DNA from: Chalara sp. BL73
Lineage: Eukaryota; Ascomycota; Leotiomycetes; Helotiales
Direction: 5' to 3'
NCBI GenBank assembly: GCA_918026815.1
Contig: CAKJVC010000010.1
Coordinates: 1,056,501-1,120,500, forward strand
Length of the DNA stretch: 64,000 nt
Shown: piece by piece, positions 44,644-55,936 of the stretch
Layout of the letters: every line of letters begins with the position of its first letter
Numbering within the stretch: the stretch's first letter is position 1
Notes under the pieces: generated by a model
Told to the model about the DNA's origin: nothing
Database searches by the model: none
What the model saw: only the letters and a program-made list of their open reading frames with translations
Position numbers and translations under genes: made by a program

Positions 44644-46064
44644 ATATTGTGCAAATACATAGATGGGAAACTGCACATGGAGGAGGGACGATTGAGATTT
44701 ATATCATAGCGGCATGGCGTTGGTTTATTTATTTTTTACCACGGCCCAATGGCGCCAAAGCTGGGCCTAAAGATACCAATAGCAGAGAGAACTAGATCAG
44801 TAGAGAAATAACGAGCCTCTCTTTTATATATTTTATTGCCTACTCAATCAAAAGTACTGCTTGACGCTTCGTTTGCTTGGCAATCATTCAGCTCTCATCA
44901 TGCCCTCTCAGCGGAGATAACCCAGGGCCGATATGCTGCCACCTCCACACCTTCTTACTACATTGTTTCATTCTTTTGTGCATCAACCTCGAGATGAGAT
45001 TCCTAAAGTCCCTGCTATGTTTTTCGTTGAACTCTACTCCCTCGTCGGCTTGTTTTCGGAAAACAGATAAAAGCCTTATTATCTCATCCATTTCTTCCTT
45101 CGAGGGACCAGAAAGGGAACGGAAACACATTTCGAAAATGGACTGGCGTCATCTTAAGGCCTTCCAGCATCCAGCGGAAATAGGATGAGTAGTAGATCTG
45201 AGGGATGATGATGCGGCGGAGAAATCGTGGTTGGGCTTTAAGCCGAAGGATATGGATGAGAAATGGTTCATTGCTTCTGAGACTGTGATCTCTAGCGACG
45301 GTGATGAGGCTATGAGAGTAAGATTTTAGAGAAGCTGGACAAGTAAGAAAATAGCTGAGGTTGTGGTAGAGAATAGAAGGATTGTTAAGATGGTTTTCGA
45401 AGGCGTGGATGGAGGCGGGACGACGGGAGATGTGGCTGCTGGATGTGGGAATATCAAAGCCGAGACGCTGGAAGAGAAGGGGAGGGGATGAAGACACTCG
45501 TGAGAGAGGTTTGTAGGTGGGTTTTGGGGTTCGAAATCGGAAATAACAGAGATGGAATTGTGAAGTGTGAGGGAAAGCCTGGTGCCTCTCTTTCCGCATC
45601 ATGCCTCATAGTTCATAATACATTCACATTTGCTGATGATACGTATAGGGAAGCAATATTGAAGTTTTTTATATGTAGATTCGACATATTAAGTAACGAT
45701 ACACCGCCTTTATTTTTAATTTCGCCTATTTTGAAACTTGCCTTTGGGATAATTGAAGTTAGTTTGGTGTACGGGATCTTGTAGTAGGTGGTATGAAGGA
45801 AAGTGCCCGCTTTCTGTTGAAGGGTAACGATGGCAACTAGCTCAACTTATCCTATCATTCAATTCCACTTGGACCATGAGAAGAGGAGAAAGACTGCTTT
45901 TCGCGTATGAGATTCGATTTGGTTCAGGATTGAAGTCCGCATTTTCGGTAAATTCGATTCAAGAGATCCTACAGAGTATTCCAATAGATCAATAACGCCG
46001 GCAAACTCTTGGCAGTCCATCGTCTCCTGCAGCCTTGACGATAATGCCTCCAGAAGGACCTTCT
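44644..46064. other. Convergent intergenic region
   Basis: 1.4 kb between the 3' ends of the channel gene and the splicing-factor-like gene. One coding-like short frame on the minus strand (44888-45130) is listed separately. Frames at 45084-45602 (minus) and 45859-46089 (minus) have no supporting context, the latter being the other-frame continuation past the stop of the 46065 gene. Confidence 0.5.
44888..45130 (-). CDS. Possible small protein or gene fragment, 80 aa
   Basis: The minus-strand frame from an ATG at 45130 gives MCFRSLSGPSKEEMDEIIRL and then an evenly mixed helical segment (FRKQADEGVEFNEKHSRDF, LISRLMHKRMKQC), ending at a TGA. Composition and helix periodicity look more like protein than chance. 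An in-frame TGA lies at 45149-45151, and beyond it the same frame can be read back to an ATG about 125 bases further (MNHFSSISFGLKPNHDF). This could be a short gene, a pseudogene broken by one stop, or a gene with an intron I cannot place. No family is recognised. Confidence 0.3.
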   Translation of the reverse strand: MCFRSLSGPSKEEMDEIIRLLSVFRKQADEGVEFNEKHSRDFRNLISRLMHKRMKQCSKKVWRWQHIGPGLSPLRGHDES

Positions 46065-47540
46065 TCAAGTTCCCTTTAGTCGACCCCAACTCGGCTCATG
46101 GGAAACGACTCCATCCCCGTTGATGACCTTTCCTCTGTCCCATTCTCTGCTCTCCCCTTGTTTCGTCCATTTTACATCTTCCTCTCGCTTCTCTCCTCCT
46201 TTCTCCCATTTCGTAATTTCCTCCTCTGTAAATCCTGCAGCCCTCAATCGATCTGCACCTTGCTGCTTCCATTTCTGTCGATCACGCAGCGCCTCGAGTG
46301 CTTGATCCCAGTCGTTCTCCTCTTCAGGATCGAGCTGCACATCCACGGTCGGATCATATGAAGCCGAAAACCTGGAGTCTATACCAGGTCCGTGAGACAT
46401 GGCGCCTCGCCCTCGGGCTCGTACCGGTGTCGGGGGACGTGGCCCGATGATATCGTCCAATGGATCTGAGTCGTAGTCTACTCTGGATTTTCCTTTTCGA
46501 GAAGATCCAGGTTGCTTTTCGGACTCTTTAGGCTCGGGAGAGTGCTTGCGACCCTGTGCAGATCGATGAGACTTCTCTGGCGACATTGATCGCCTGCGTA
46601 CGGGGGATCGTTCTCGACCTCGTCGCTCCCTTTTATTTCGATATTCTCTTGGAGAACGTGAGCGAGATCTTCTTCGTCTATGCTCTTTGTGACTTCTCTC
46701 TTCTGATTCATTTCTGCGCCGCCTCCTGTGCTCATCTTTGTCACCCCCAGAGAGACTTCTTTCCTTCCTACGATCACTTTTATGACTTCTGCTCTTAATG
46801 GCCTCATTAGATCCATCATGATTAGATGGCCAATTTCGGCTCCTTAGTTCGCCATTCCTTACTGTTGGATGTTCTTCATCCCTCTCATTTACATGCCGTG
46901 GTTTTTTAACATCGTGATCATCATCATCTGCGCGCCGCCGTTTGTTTGATCGGCCTCCAAGAATGGCAGCAATATCTCCTAGCTGCCGCTTTCGAATATC
47001 TCCTTCACGCTTTCTTGATTCTGTTTCTGATTTTGGTTCTGGGATTGACTCGCGTACCACTTGTGACTCATCCTCCTCGTTTGAGGTGTTAACGCGCCGT
47101 GACCCATTCTCAGACCTTGTCGATTCTCTGGCTCTCTTACGCTTGTTATTCTGGCCACCCAGGATTGAAGCAATGTCTCCTAGCTGCCGCCGCCGAATAT
47201 CTCCCCCATCAAGTCGGACGGCCTTCTCTTCTCGATGCTCATTTGTAGAGAGTCCTGCAAGCCGTGCCTTGGACTCCGAAGCTTCTTTGGCCAACAGGGC
47301 GGCATTGTGGTTATCGGTGTCCTTTATGATATTGCGCAAAAACCTGGTATTGGGCTTAGGCTTGTTCGCTGGCGGCCTACAACATGTTAGTTGAGCTTTG
47401 TTCTCAGAGGCGGGGCATACTTGCTTTGACTGATTAAATGCTTCTAATCCAAGCGCGGAGTATTTGATCGAGCTTTCTTTGGCATCTCTCACCAGAAGAG
47501 AGGCGACATAATCGTCGGTCAGTATCTCATTATCGGCCAT
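46065..47540 (-). CDS. RS-domain pre-mRNA-splicing factor 38B-like protein, with a GC-AG intron
   Basis: Nuclear RS-rich protein of the fungal 'pre-mRNA-splicing factor 38B' annotation group. Exon 47425-47540, intron 47377-47424 (48 nt) and exon 46065-47376 give 475 aa. The intron has a GC donor in the optimal context AA|GCAAGT, branch CTAAC and acceptor TTGTAG. Splicing joins LEAFNQSK to PPANKPKPNTRFLRNIIKDT, the core conserved motif. The only GT donor nearby (four bases later) would shift the frame. Two copies of an (R)RQLGDIAxILGG motif (about residues 100-115 and 165-180) flank charged stretches, followed by a long Arg/Ser/Glu tract (about 240-345) and a C-terminal WDQALEALRDRQKWKQQGADR...REWDRGKV region. 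Removal or retention of the 48-nt intron both keep the frame. The gene is divergent from SOS7. Confidence 0.75.
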   Translation of the reverse strand: MADNEILTDDYVASLLVRDAKESSIKYSALGLEAFNQSKQVCPASENKAQLTCCRPPANKPKPNTRFLRNIIKDTDNHNAALLAKEASESKARLAGLSTNEHREEKAVRLDGGDIRRRQLGDIASILGGQNNKRKRARESTRSENGSRRVNTSNEEDESQVVRESIPEPKSETESRKREGDIRKRQLGDIAAILGGRSNKRRRADDDDHDVKKPRHVNERDEEHPTVRNGELRSRNWPSNHDGSNEAIKSRSHKSDRRKERSLSGGDKDEHRRRRRNESEERSHKEHRRRRSRSRSPREYRNKRERRGRERSPVRRRSMSPEKSHRSAQGRKHSPEPKESEKQPGSSRKGKSRVDYDSDPLDDIIGPRPPTPVRARGRGAMSHGPGIDSRFSASYDPTVDVQLDPEEENDWDQALEALRDRQKWKQQGADRLRAAGFTEEEITKWEKGGEKREEDVKWTKQGESREWDRGKVINGDGVVSHEPSWGRLKGT

Positions 47541-47875
47541 GGTTATACTCCTCAGATGCCATCAATCCTAAGGAGATAGTCAGCCATGAAGACAAAAGGA
47601 ATCACAGAGGGCCATCTTGCTCCGCCAGTTTGTGAATGTAGCCTTGAGCGGCACTCGGCTCGAACTTCTACATTGGGAATTCTGCCGATCATACCCGCCA
47701 TGAATGTGAAAAGTAAACAAACATTACACCAGAAAGCTTTAGTTTTATTGACGCGATCGTAACATCAACCTGGAAGAGATCCTTGTAATATACCTGCTCA
47801 TCTCATAAGTTGATAGATAGTACGCGCAACTGGCAATATTCAGCAGGCGACACAAACCTTCACTTTCATCTAGTC
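47541..47875. other. Divergent promoter between the splicing-factor-like gene and SOS7
   Basis: 335 bases between two start codons on opposite strands, a shared promoter region. No clear TATA box. The tract is short enough that the two genes may be co-regulated. Confidence 0.55.
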
Positions 47876-48763
47876 ATGGCACAACCACACGAGAAAGTAC
47901 TAGAGACTGTCCTCAAGTCTCAAAAGAATTACGAGCTCGTCATACTCAAGCTTAGTGAGCCTGTATCGGGTTCAATAAAGCAGAAGGGCGAAAGGACATC
48001 AGATGTTTCCGCAGATGCATTCGACAATCCTACTCCAGCTAGTCTCGAGGCGGACTTGACACATTATAAGGTTGATTACCGTCTTTGTCCTGAGGGAACT
48101 GAAGCTGATACCTAGCAGGAACTCTTTTCCAAGCTGCGATTCTCCTACCTTGAGCAGGTCACCAAAGAGAAGTTCATCCGAGCCATCGTGGGTGATCCTC
48201 CTCTCGTGGTAGAACACCAAGAGAATGTAGAACTTGAGGCCACCCTCTTGCAATCAAAAGCTGCACTGAAAGCCCAAAAGACAGAAGTTGCAGAGTTGGT
48301 GGACGAGCTAGAAAAGAAAGGACGAGAACTAAGCGCCAAATACGAGAAAGTACAGCTACAAATGACAGAGCTGCAATCTCTCCCAGAGAAGATTGAGGGT
48401 TTGCAAGCTAGGGTCGACGAGTTGAAAATGGCGCAGCTGCCAGGATCGAACCCGACACTTAACCTGCCACTGGAGAAGACGTTGGATTTAATAGATGAGA
48501 GAGAGCGCGAGAGGGCGGAACTAGATAGGCAGTTGGAGCAATTGCAAGTGTTAGTTCCAAGGAAAACAAGAGAGCTCGAGAGGTTGAATAGTGAGCTTCA
48601 GCCACTAGAGGCAAAGAGAGTTGGGAGTACAGCGTCTGCACGGGAGGCGAAGAGGAGAAAGGAGGAGGCGTTGGGTGGTGTAGGAAATGATTTGGAGGAG
48701 AGAGGAAGGTGGTGGCGAGGAGTTGAGAGTGGTCTGAAAGGAATGCTGGAAGTTGAGAATTAA
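47876..48763 (+). CDS. SOS7: Kinetochore protein Sos7
   Basis: Coiled-coil partner of Spc105/KNL1 (Kre28 in budding yeast) in the outer kinetochore. Exon 47876-48070, intron 48071-48115 (45 nt), exon 48116-48763; 280 aa. The join gives THYKQELFSKLRFSYLEQVT then KEKFIRAIVGDPPLVVEHQENVELE, the characteristic Sos7 block (YLEQxTKEKFLRAIxxDPP). The rest is heptad-rich coiled coil (LEATLLQSKAALKAQKTEVA, LDLIDERERERAELDRQLEQ). The acceptor region is TAGCAG, so splicing after TAG or CAG both keep the frame and differ by one Gln. The first ATG is chosen because upstream in-frame codons look like 5' UTR. Confidence 0.85.
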
Positions 48764-49350
48764 TAGGAACTGCTGTTTACTGGAAGCGGGATATACCAAA
48801 GGGGCTGTATTGGCGTATGGTGTTTCGGCGCAGCTCTTACGGGATATATTTTGTACAATAAGGATACGCAGGAGACAAAGAACTAGCAACTTATATAAAA
48901 GAATTATAAAATAAGTGCCTTCTATAGTGTCCGGAAAAGTAAGCTTAACGTAGTACCAATATGAGAACATTGACAAGAGACAGGAATACCGAGCATTTCG
49001 ATTGTCCCAAATATATTTTGTTTGCACCGAACATCCCTGCAACTTTTGTACAATACATATGGTGGAGCCAATCACAGAGATACATGATTCAGGTGCCACT
49101 AAATAAGCGCGGCAGTGAAAGCTTACTTTGCGTTATGACGGAGTTGGGGTTCAGCAGACCTGCACAAACTTCAAAACAGCAGCGCCAGCAATCTCATGCA
49201 CGGCCATGGCCTGCGTACCAAAACACCATCTATCTTCTTTTTAATCATATATACATGAAAATATCCGGCATATTGCTGCATCTTTACCCTTAGAAGTACG
49301 GTGGCGTCTCTTCCCATATACTCAACCATCTATGGAAATAGTCGGCCAGA
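48764..49350. other. Intergenic, AT-rich
   Basis: About 590 bases between SOS7 and the Vps62-like gene. It includes the SOS7 3' UTR and the upstream region of the next gene. A 110-codon plus-strand frame at 48961-49293 lacks any protein-like pattern and was not called. Confidence 0.5.
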
Positions 49351-50592
49351 ATGATTACAATTGACGAGAAATATATGCGCGACCATGCGGATCCCGAAGG
49401 GCAGGCATGGAGAGGGATCCAACAATGGCATCTAAAGAAGACACCTGTGGCAGCTAGGATCTCTAAAGTTCGTTATTCTCAATCATAAAGTTAAAGTGCT
49501 ATTGTTGATTACGGAACATAGATTATGATGGTCACCACCACGGTCATCATCCTCGCATGGCAATTTGGCTATTCAAATATATTCGCCCAAAGCCCACGGC
49601 CTATTTTGACCAGTATCCCTCCATACGTTCTCAAGTACGGTAAGACTGTCCCTCCTCCTGAGCAATCCTCCACTAACCACTACTCAGCGCCACTGGTTTG
49701 GCTCGATGAAGAAGAACGATACTTTCCATCAGATATATATGAGCAGGTCAACAACACACTTCCTCAAATTAACCACACAGAGATCGAGAACCCTCCCTCT
49801 CCACTCACCCTCGACAATCTTGGAATATTGAACAACTTTGGTGACAAAGGCTTGAATGTGTTTCTTACGTCTGTTGTAGACGTTGAAACCAACCCTTCAT
49901 GGTTAGAAGGAATAGTCCCGGACTCTAACGGCAGAACCGATGGTGCTATCAGCTGTGTCATTGTAATCAACAATCATGGAGACGGGGTGGTAGACGCATT
50001 TTACATGTACTTTTATGCCTTTAATCGCGGCAACACGGTTCTTGGCCAGGAGCTAGGAGATCACATTGGAGATTGGGAGCACAATATGGTTCGTTTTGAG
50101 AACGGGAAACCGCAGGCGCTGTGGTTCAGCCAGCACGGCTACGGAGATGCCTATGAATACACTTCGGTTGAGAAGATAGGTGTCCGACCCATTAGCTATT
50201 CTGCAAGGGGAAGTCATGCAAATTATGCTACAGCAGGAACCCATGATCATCTTGTTCCAATTGCTCACCTCCCATTCGGTGTTTTGCAAGACTACACTTC
50301 ACAAGGCACCTTGTGGGACCCTATTCTTAGTACATATATTTATGGTTATGATGGCGTTAACAAGGCATTCTACCCGCTTGATGAAGACAGCCCGATGGGG
50401 GCCATGAATTTTAGAGGAAAATGGGGAGATCAGCAGTACCCGGATTCAGATCCTCGTCAGAAGGAATTTTTCGGATTTAGAAAGTATGAGAATGGGCCGA
50501 CAGGGCCATGGAGGAAACAGTTAGAGCGAAAGGAGGTCTGCCCGGCGAATCTCATAAAGTGTTATGTAAGGAAATTGGTATTGGCACCATGA
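49351..50592 (+). CDS. VPS62: Vps62/TDA6-family vacuolar protein-sorting-associated protein
   Basis: Member of the Vps62/TDA6 family, named for a vacuolar sorting phenotype in yeast; the molecular role is unclear. I propose exon 49351-49467 and exon 49522-50592 with a 54-nt intron (donor GTTCGT, acceptor ACATAG), 395 aa. The first exon adds a basic N-terminal tail (MITIDEKYMRDHADPEGQAW) in frame before the membrane segment MVTTTVIILAWQFGYSNIFA, giving a type II topology. The unspliced frame from 49525 (355 aa) is the conservative alternative. The family core is well preserved: HIGDWEHNMVRFENGKPQAL then WFSQHGYGDAYEY, YSARGSHANYATAGTHDH (the SxGSHAxY motif), WDPILSTYIYGYDGV, and FRGKWGDQQYPDSDPRQ near the end. 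It is convergent with ELP6, whose stop is 160 bases away. Confidence 0.85.
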
Positions 50593-50751
50593 TGATACCC
50601 AATTTGCGAAGCATAGAAGCATTGGCGTTAGGGAGTTAATACATGCACAGGGTAGCGCAACGTGGTGTATGCAGGAGTTTGATAGAATCCTCTCAAGGTT
50701 TCTCTGGAATATGATATTGTGATGGAGACCTCTAAGATTCAGTACATGCTC

Positions 50752-51735
50752 TCATTGTCCTCGTTCAAAAACCTTTACGCCACCATCCCCTCCTACAAAA
50801 TACAGTAGCTCCTTCTCCTCCATCCTCTTCTGGGGATCTGGTTCTTCCTCACAATCTTGCTTACCTAGGCTGATCCTCATGACACCACTCACATCTCTTG
50901 CTGTGCCTGTATCCAGTAACCTTAATCCCATGATGACATTTGCTTGGTGGGCTATACTTAAAAGAAAAGCTGCGTGCTGGCTTTCTAGCGGCGTTTCATT
51001 CGAGGATACTAGAGGTTGGTCCGCCGAGAGCGTCACCACTGTTGCATGGACCTGCTATAATGTCCTTAACGTTAACTGGATTTCTCGTTCATCTTAAGTG
51101 GACTAATGAGATACACACCTCCCGCAATCCTAAAAGCATATAATTCAGCTCCACATCATTCACCTGGCCATTCGTGGCCAGAAAACTGTCGAACTGATCA
51201 ACAAGCAACACAACCTTTCCTCCTCCTTCGCTTAAGCCTTGGATAGCCTGACTCAATTCCGCTTCTATGGATTTCAAGCTCGGGTCTTGCAGTGTTTTCT
51301 CTCCAGACTGAGCGGACGGTTTGGGCCTTGGGAGGTAGAGTCCCGTTAGGCCATCTAAGAACAGGAATCGCCTCTTTGCGGCTAATTTGTCGAGATCAAG
51401 ACCCTGTGTTTCCGTCAGCTCCAATTTTGCGATGCTATCCAGAAGCAAAAGATAATGAGAATACCAGTCGTCGAGCATTTTCTTTCCAGAATGCAAAGTC
51501 ACGCATGAAGCTCACGAGGAGCACTTTGGTATCTTCCTGAGCTGGATCATTTGGGTACAGCAATGCGTCTGCTTGTAATTTAGTATTGTGCTTGAGCAAA
51601 GTCCCGTGACATACTATAAAGAAATCTTAGAAGGAGCCAGTTTGAGCTTGCACCAAGGACACTGGTGATGAGTGTTAGAGAGGCATTCGGAAGGGGGAGA
51701 TAAGGCTCTATCAGAGGAGGTATGCGGCTAGACAT
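50752..51735 (-). CDS. ELP6: Elongator complex protein 6 (ELP6)
   Basis: RecA-like subunit of the Elp4-Elp5-Elp6 hexamer needed for wobble-uridine modification of tRNA. Four exons: 51615-51735, 51465-51568, 51119-51403 and 50752-51054. Introns are 46, 61 and 64 nt; the product is 270 aa. The first exon encodes the typical start MSSRIPPLIEPYLPLPNASL then TLITSVLGASSNWLLLRFLY. The second holds VLLVSFMRDFAFWKENARRL. The third has KRRFLFLDGLTGLYLPR and KVVLLVDQFDSFLA. The fourth begins QVHATVVTLSADQPLVSS. Every join restores these family blocks. As in other Elp6 proteins, the Walker motifs are degenerate. The gene shares its upstream region with the sterol reductase gene at 52220. Confidence 0.93.
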
Positions 51736-52219
51736 TTTTCGTTGATTGGTGTTTCACTCAAGAAAATCAACTCGAGATCTCCTAGAAAGGAATTCGAGTT
51801 CAGAAATGTGGAGACCACACTTTATGATGAAAATTTGATCTCTTCGTGCTTCTGAAAGACTCCGAAGTATACATAAATGTATGCATAGAGCTGCTAGTGA
51901 TTTAAATAGAATATTCATAAGATTATTTATAAAATTTCCAGATCGGGGCGTAACATGGTTTATAGAGTTCGCTGATGCCAAGTCAACACCGATCTCATGC
52001 CAAGGGGGCACTAGTACTATGATAAAGAATCTCACGATCATTCTCTAACATTAGTTGTTAATTTCTAGCGTTCAGAACCTTTTGGATCAGCATAAAATAT
52101 TCTTTGTTGTTTGCTATTTTTGCTTGATTTGTATTCGAATCAATTGACCAATGTATTGAAGGAATCCGGCAAGTTCGGCACTCTAATCTGCAGCATTGTT
52201 ATATGCCAAATCCACAAGA
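51736..52219. other. Divergent promoter between ELP6 and the sterol reductase
   Basis: 484 bases between start codons on opposite strands. No recognised gene. Candidate promoter for both. Confidence 0.5.
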
Positions 52220-54380
52220 ATGGATGTTCATAAGGAAGTCGTACACAGAATCTCGAAACAAATCAGTGGATTTTATGATCGCAAAGAACCATTTCGGATA
52301 TACCAGTAAGATTCTCATGACTCGTCTGGTTTTCACTCAAGACCATGTTCCGAGATCCTTCATATGCTCTTTTTCAAACGAATCAACTGACCCTGCATCT
52401 CTGTATAGTGGTTCCACGAATAGCACTAGGAAGTCCCAATACCGGAGAGATCAAATGATCGATACCTCTATTTTAAATCACGTTATTGAGGTTGATCATC
52501 AAGCAAAGACCGCCCTTGTAGAGCCAAATGTACCGATGGACGGTCTTGTTGAAGCGACTTTGAAATATGGCTTGATCCCTCCGGTTGTCATGTACGGTGA
52601 AGAACCTTCTGTAAAGGTGTTGTTGGAAAGTAGGCATGCTGCTCCGCTTGAGGTCCATCTCAGCATATGATTACATGCCCTACTTTCAAACTCACGCTTC
52701 GGTTCTTGGCCTTGATATCCGTGTGAACGCGTATAATGCTCTTACCAGATAAGCTAATGTTATGATCTTGATGTATAGGGAGTTTCCAGGGATTACTGCT
52801 GGAGGAGGTTTTGCCGGAAGTAAGTCATATTGTACCTGCCTCATCACTTAAGCCTTCAGCATCATGAACCTTTACTCCTTTCATTACAACAAGTCTGGAA
52901 GTTCGAGTTTCTGTTTTCGGGTTTATAGATTGGCGTTTGTCAAATCTCGGCCCTCAAAAAGCATAGATTTCACGAAGGCTCCTCCTTGTTACCCTTGCTT
53001 CTAGTAACTGGGCGCTCCTTAGTCTCTTACCCTTTTGTCTTCGAATGTCAATATTATGAATACCCGCTTAATATATGTCCTTTTCAGCGGGTGGAGAAAG
53101 CTCGTCGTTTCGATACGGCTTCTTTGATCGAATTGTCAACTGGATCGAAATTGTGCTCGCAACCGGTGAGGTTGTAAAAGCATCCAGTAATCAGAATTCA
53201 GATCTGTTCTATGGAGCAGCTTCATCATTTGGAACTTTAGGTGTTACTACACTCTTGGAAGTCCAACTGATAACAGCTACTACTTATGTCGAACTGACAC
53301 ACTATCCCGTCTTCAGCATTGCGGAAGCGCGGGAGAGGATCGAAGAGGCCACAAAGGATGCTTCCGTCGACTACCTAGATGGTTTCATGTTTGCCAAAGA
53401 CCGAGGTGTCATTTGCGCAGGACGCCTAACAAATAAAGTTGACGAAGATGTACCAGTACAGGGATTTACACGACCTACAGATCCATGGTTCTATATCCAT
53501 GTTGAAAGGCTTCTTCGCAAAAGGCGGGATCCTACTAAAGAAGCTGTGCCCATGGTCGATTATGTCTTCCGCTATGATCGTGGCGGCTTCTGGGTCGCCA
53601 AATATGCATATAAATATTTCATCACGCCGTTCAATCGCATTACACGCTTTCTCCTCGACTATTTTATGCATACCAGAGTCATGTACCATGCTCTTCACCA
53701 AAGTGACCTGTCATCTACATACATCATCCAGGATGTAGCGATCCCGTATCCCAAGGCAGAAGAATTCATGGAATTTTTAGAAGCGGATTTTAAGCACTAC
53801 CCCATTTGGCTGTGTCCGTTGAAGCAGAGCGGGAAGAATATAGCGAGTACCCATAGTCTTCAGGCCGATAAGATGAAGCAACGGATCCCAGAATATGTGC
53901 TAAACTTTGGAGTCTGGGGACCAGGACCGAAAAAAAGAAAAGAGTTCGTGGAGTGGAACAAGTTATTTGAGCGAAAGGTCCGTGAATTGGGAGGGCAGAA
54001 ATGGTTATAGTAAGTCGTATCATGCTTGGTGGTCAGGAATTCTTGACGTGGATGATGGGGATGACTGATTGAAATATAGTGCTCATGCATACTACACAAA
54101 GGAGGAGTTCAACAACATCTATAATACAGTCGCATATGATGCCTTGCGAGAGAAATACCATGCAAGTCACCTCCCCAGCGTATATGACAAAGTCAAAGTC
54201 GATATTGAGGCGGAGGAGAGGGCTCGTCAGGGGTCTTTGAAATTGTGGCTGCTCTCCATCTTCTGGAGCATTTGGCCGTTGGCTGGGCTGTATGGCGTCT
54301 ACAAGGCATTCAGGGGTGGGGATTATCTGTTGCCTAAGACTGAGATTGAAAGAGTTAGAAAACAGGAAAAGTTAGCATAG
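52220..54380 (+). CDS. Delta(24)-sterol reductase (DHCR24/DWF1-like FAD oxidoreductase)
   Basis: FAD-dependent reductase of the DIMINUTO/DWF1/DHCR24 family that reduces the sterol side-chain C24 double bond, at the ER membrane. Five exons: 52220-52305, 52409-52591, 52779-52819, 53088-54009 and 54080-54380 (introns 103, 187, 268 and 70 nt), 510 aa. Joins rebuild FRIYHGSTNSTR, GLIPPVVMEFPGITAGGGFA then GTGGESSSFRYGFFDR (FAD-binding), and QKWLYAHAYYTKEEFNNIYN. The middle exon is only 41 nt, and its two flanking introns are much longer than others in the window. A C-terminal hydrophobic segment (LWLLSIFWSIWPLAGLYGVY) probably anchors it. The start ATG is chosen because MDVHKEVVHRISKQISGFYD aligns with the usual N-terminus. 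Fungi also have ERG4-type C24(28) reductases, so the in vivo substrate is uncertain. Confidence 0.9.
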
Positions 54381-54836
54381 ATTTGCATGGTGTTGACAAG
54401 TTAAGAACTACCTTGTTCGGGTCATAGGTGCAGTGCCCGTTGATTTCAAGCCAAAACGAAAGCAAATCTATGTGAGACAAAAAAAAAAAGAGAAGGTTAC
54501 GAGAATATCTAATGAGGTTTTGGGTGATAGAGCAGTTCTTCGAATGGAGCATTCTAGCCTCAATCATTCCACAATCCAAGTTAAAAATCGATAGGATCAG
54601 TTTACACATGTAGGTGACCTACGAGCGTAGAAAGATTTTCCTCAGGATGCATTTGTTGACACCATAATACCATAGAAAACCATATAAGGTCCCAATATTC
54701 ACATAGCTGAATCCGTTAAGAAGTGTTGCAACTGATCGCATTTGCTAGCACGATCTTTTCCCCGCACAGGTCAAAGCAATCCAGCAACCCCACGGAAATC
54801 ATTCAACACGCCTTCCATAATGCCCATTTTCCCAAT
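54381..54836. other. Convergent intergenic spacer
   Basis: 456 bases between the 3' ends of the sterol reductase (plus) and eL37 (minus). It contains 3' UTRs. No further gene recognised; short plus-strand frames over 54723-55002 are the antisense of the eL37 last exon. Confidence 0.55.
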
Positions 54837-55348
<512 letters not shown>

Positions 55349-55936
55349 TTTGATTGATGACTATCGGCAGATTAGCTGTTGTTTTTTATTAAGATCGCGA
55401 TACAATGAATGTGAAGGTATTGCGTACCTATTAGGCGTGGTTGTCGATTTGAATTTTCGTGCTTCACTTCGTCTCGATCGTTGAAAGTTGCCAAAACTCC
55501 AGTGTGCGCGCTTACCGAAAAAGACTAGTGTCTTGGCAGAATCTTCGACAATATCACGTGTTAGGTATCAGGGTTATGTAAGACAAGACTGCAGCGTCCA
55601 TGCTGCTCCACAATAAGAAATCCTACTGTTTTCTTCAGGGTGAGAGCCTATATTCAAGCTTTTGAGATCCGATATTCTTATATTCCCAAGGGGTCAGTTC
55701 AAAGAGAATCATCGGTCTCTTGATATGAAATAGTCAATTTTTAATCCGCTGTAGCTTGTCATAGTGTGAGATAAGGGGAAATGCAAAACTAATACATTAT
55801 TTACGAGAATAAAGCTATTCATATGGGTATCTATTGCTTGCACTCCCTCCGGCATATACCATGGTATCACAGTAAATACGGCCACCTAAACGCCCTAATA
55901 ATGTAAACAGTGCTTGTCTGATCTGTTGTCGTAGAA
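55349..55936. other. eL37 promoter region and TBF1-like gene 3' region
   Basis: Intergenic between two minus-strand genes. It should hold the eL37 promoter and the 3' UTR of the TBF1-like gene. A TTAGGG hexamer (CCCTAA on the plus strand) is present at 55893-55898, 545 bases upstream of the eL37 start. An isolated TTAGGC-like variant lies near 55430. No gene. Confidence 0.45.

Noticed and set aside
45084..45602. 172-codon minus-strand frame between the CSC1-type and splicing-factor-like genes
   Set aside because: It is Ser/Pro/His-rich with a pattern of a shadow frame and lacks motifs. Only the adjacent frame at 44888-45130 looked protein-like.
45859..46089. Frame overlapping the end of the 46065 gene
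   Set aside because: It begins in the last codons of that gene in another frame. The family C-terminus (EWDRGKV...WGRLKGT) already ends at 46065, so this is UTR.
52900..52925. SGSSSF-like text inside the third sterol reductase intron, hinting at an alternative exon or duplication
   Set aside because: The match to GESSSF is short, the following codons do not align with the family, and no good splice sites flank it.
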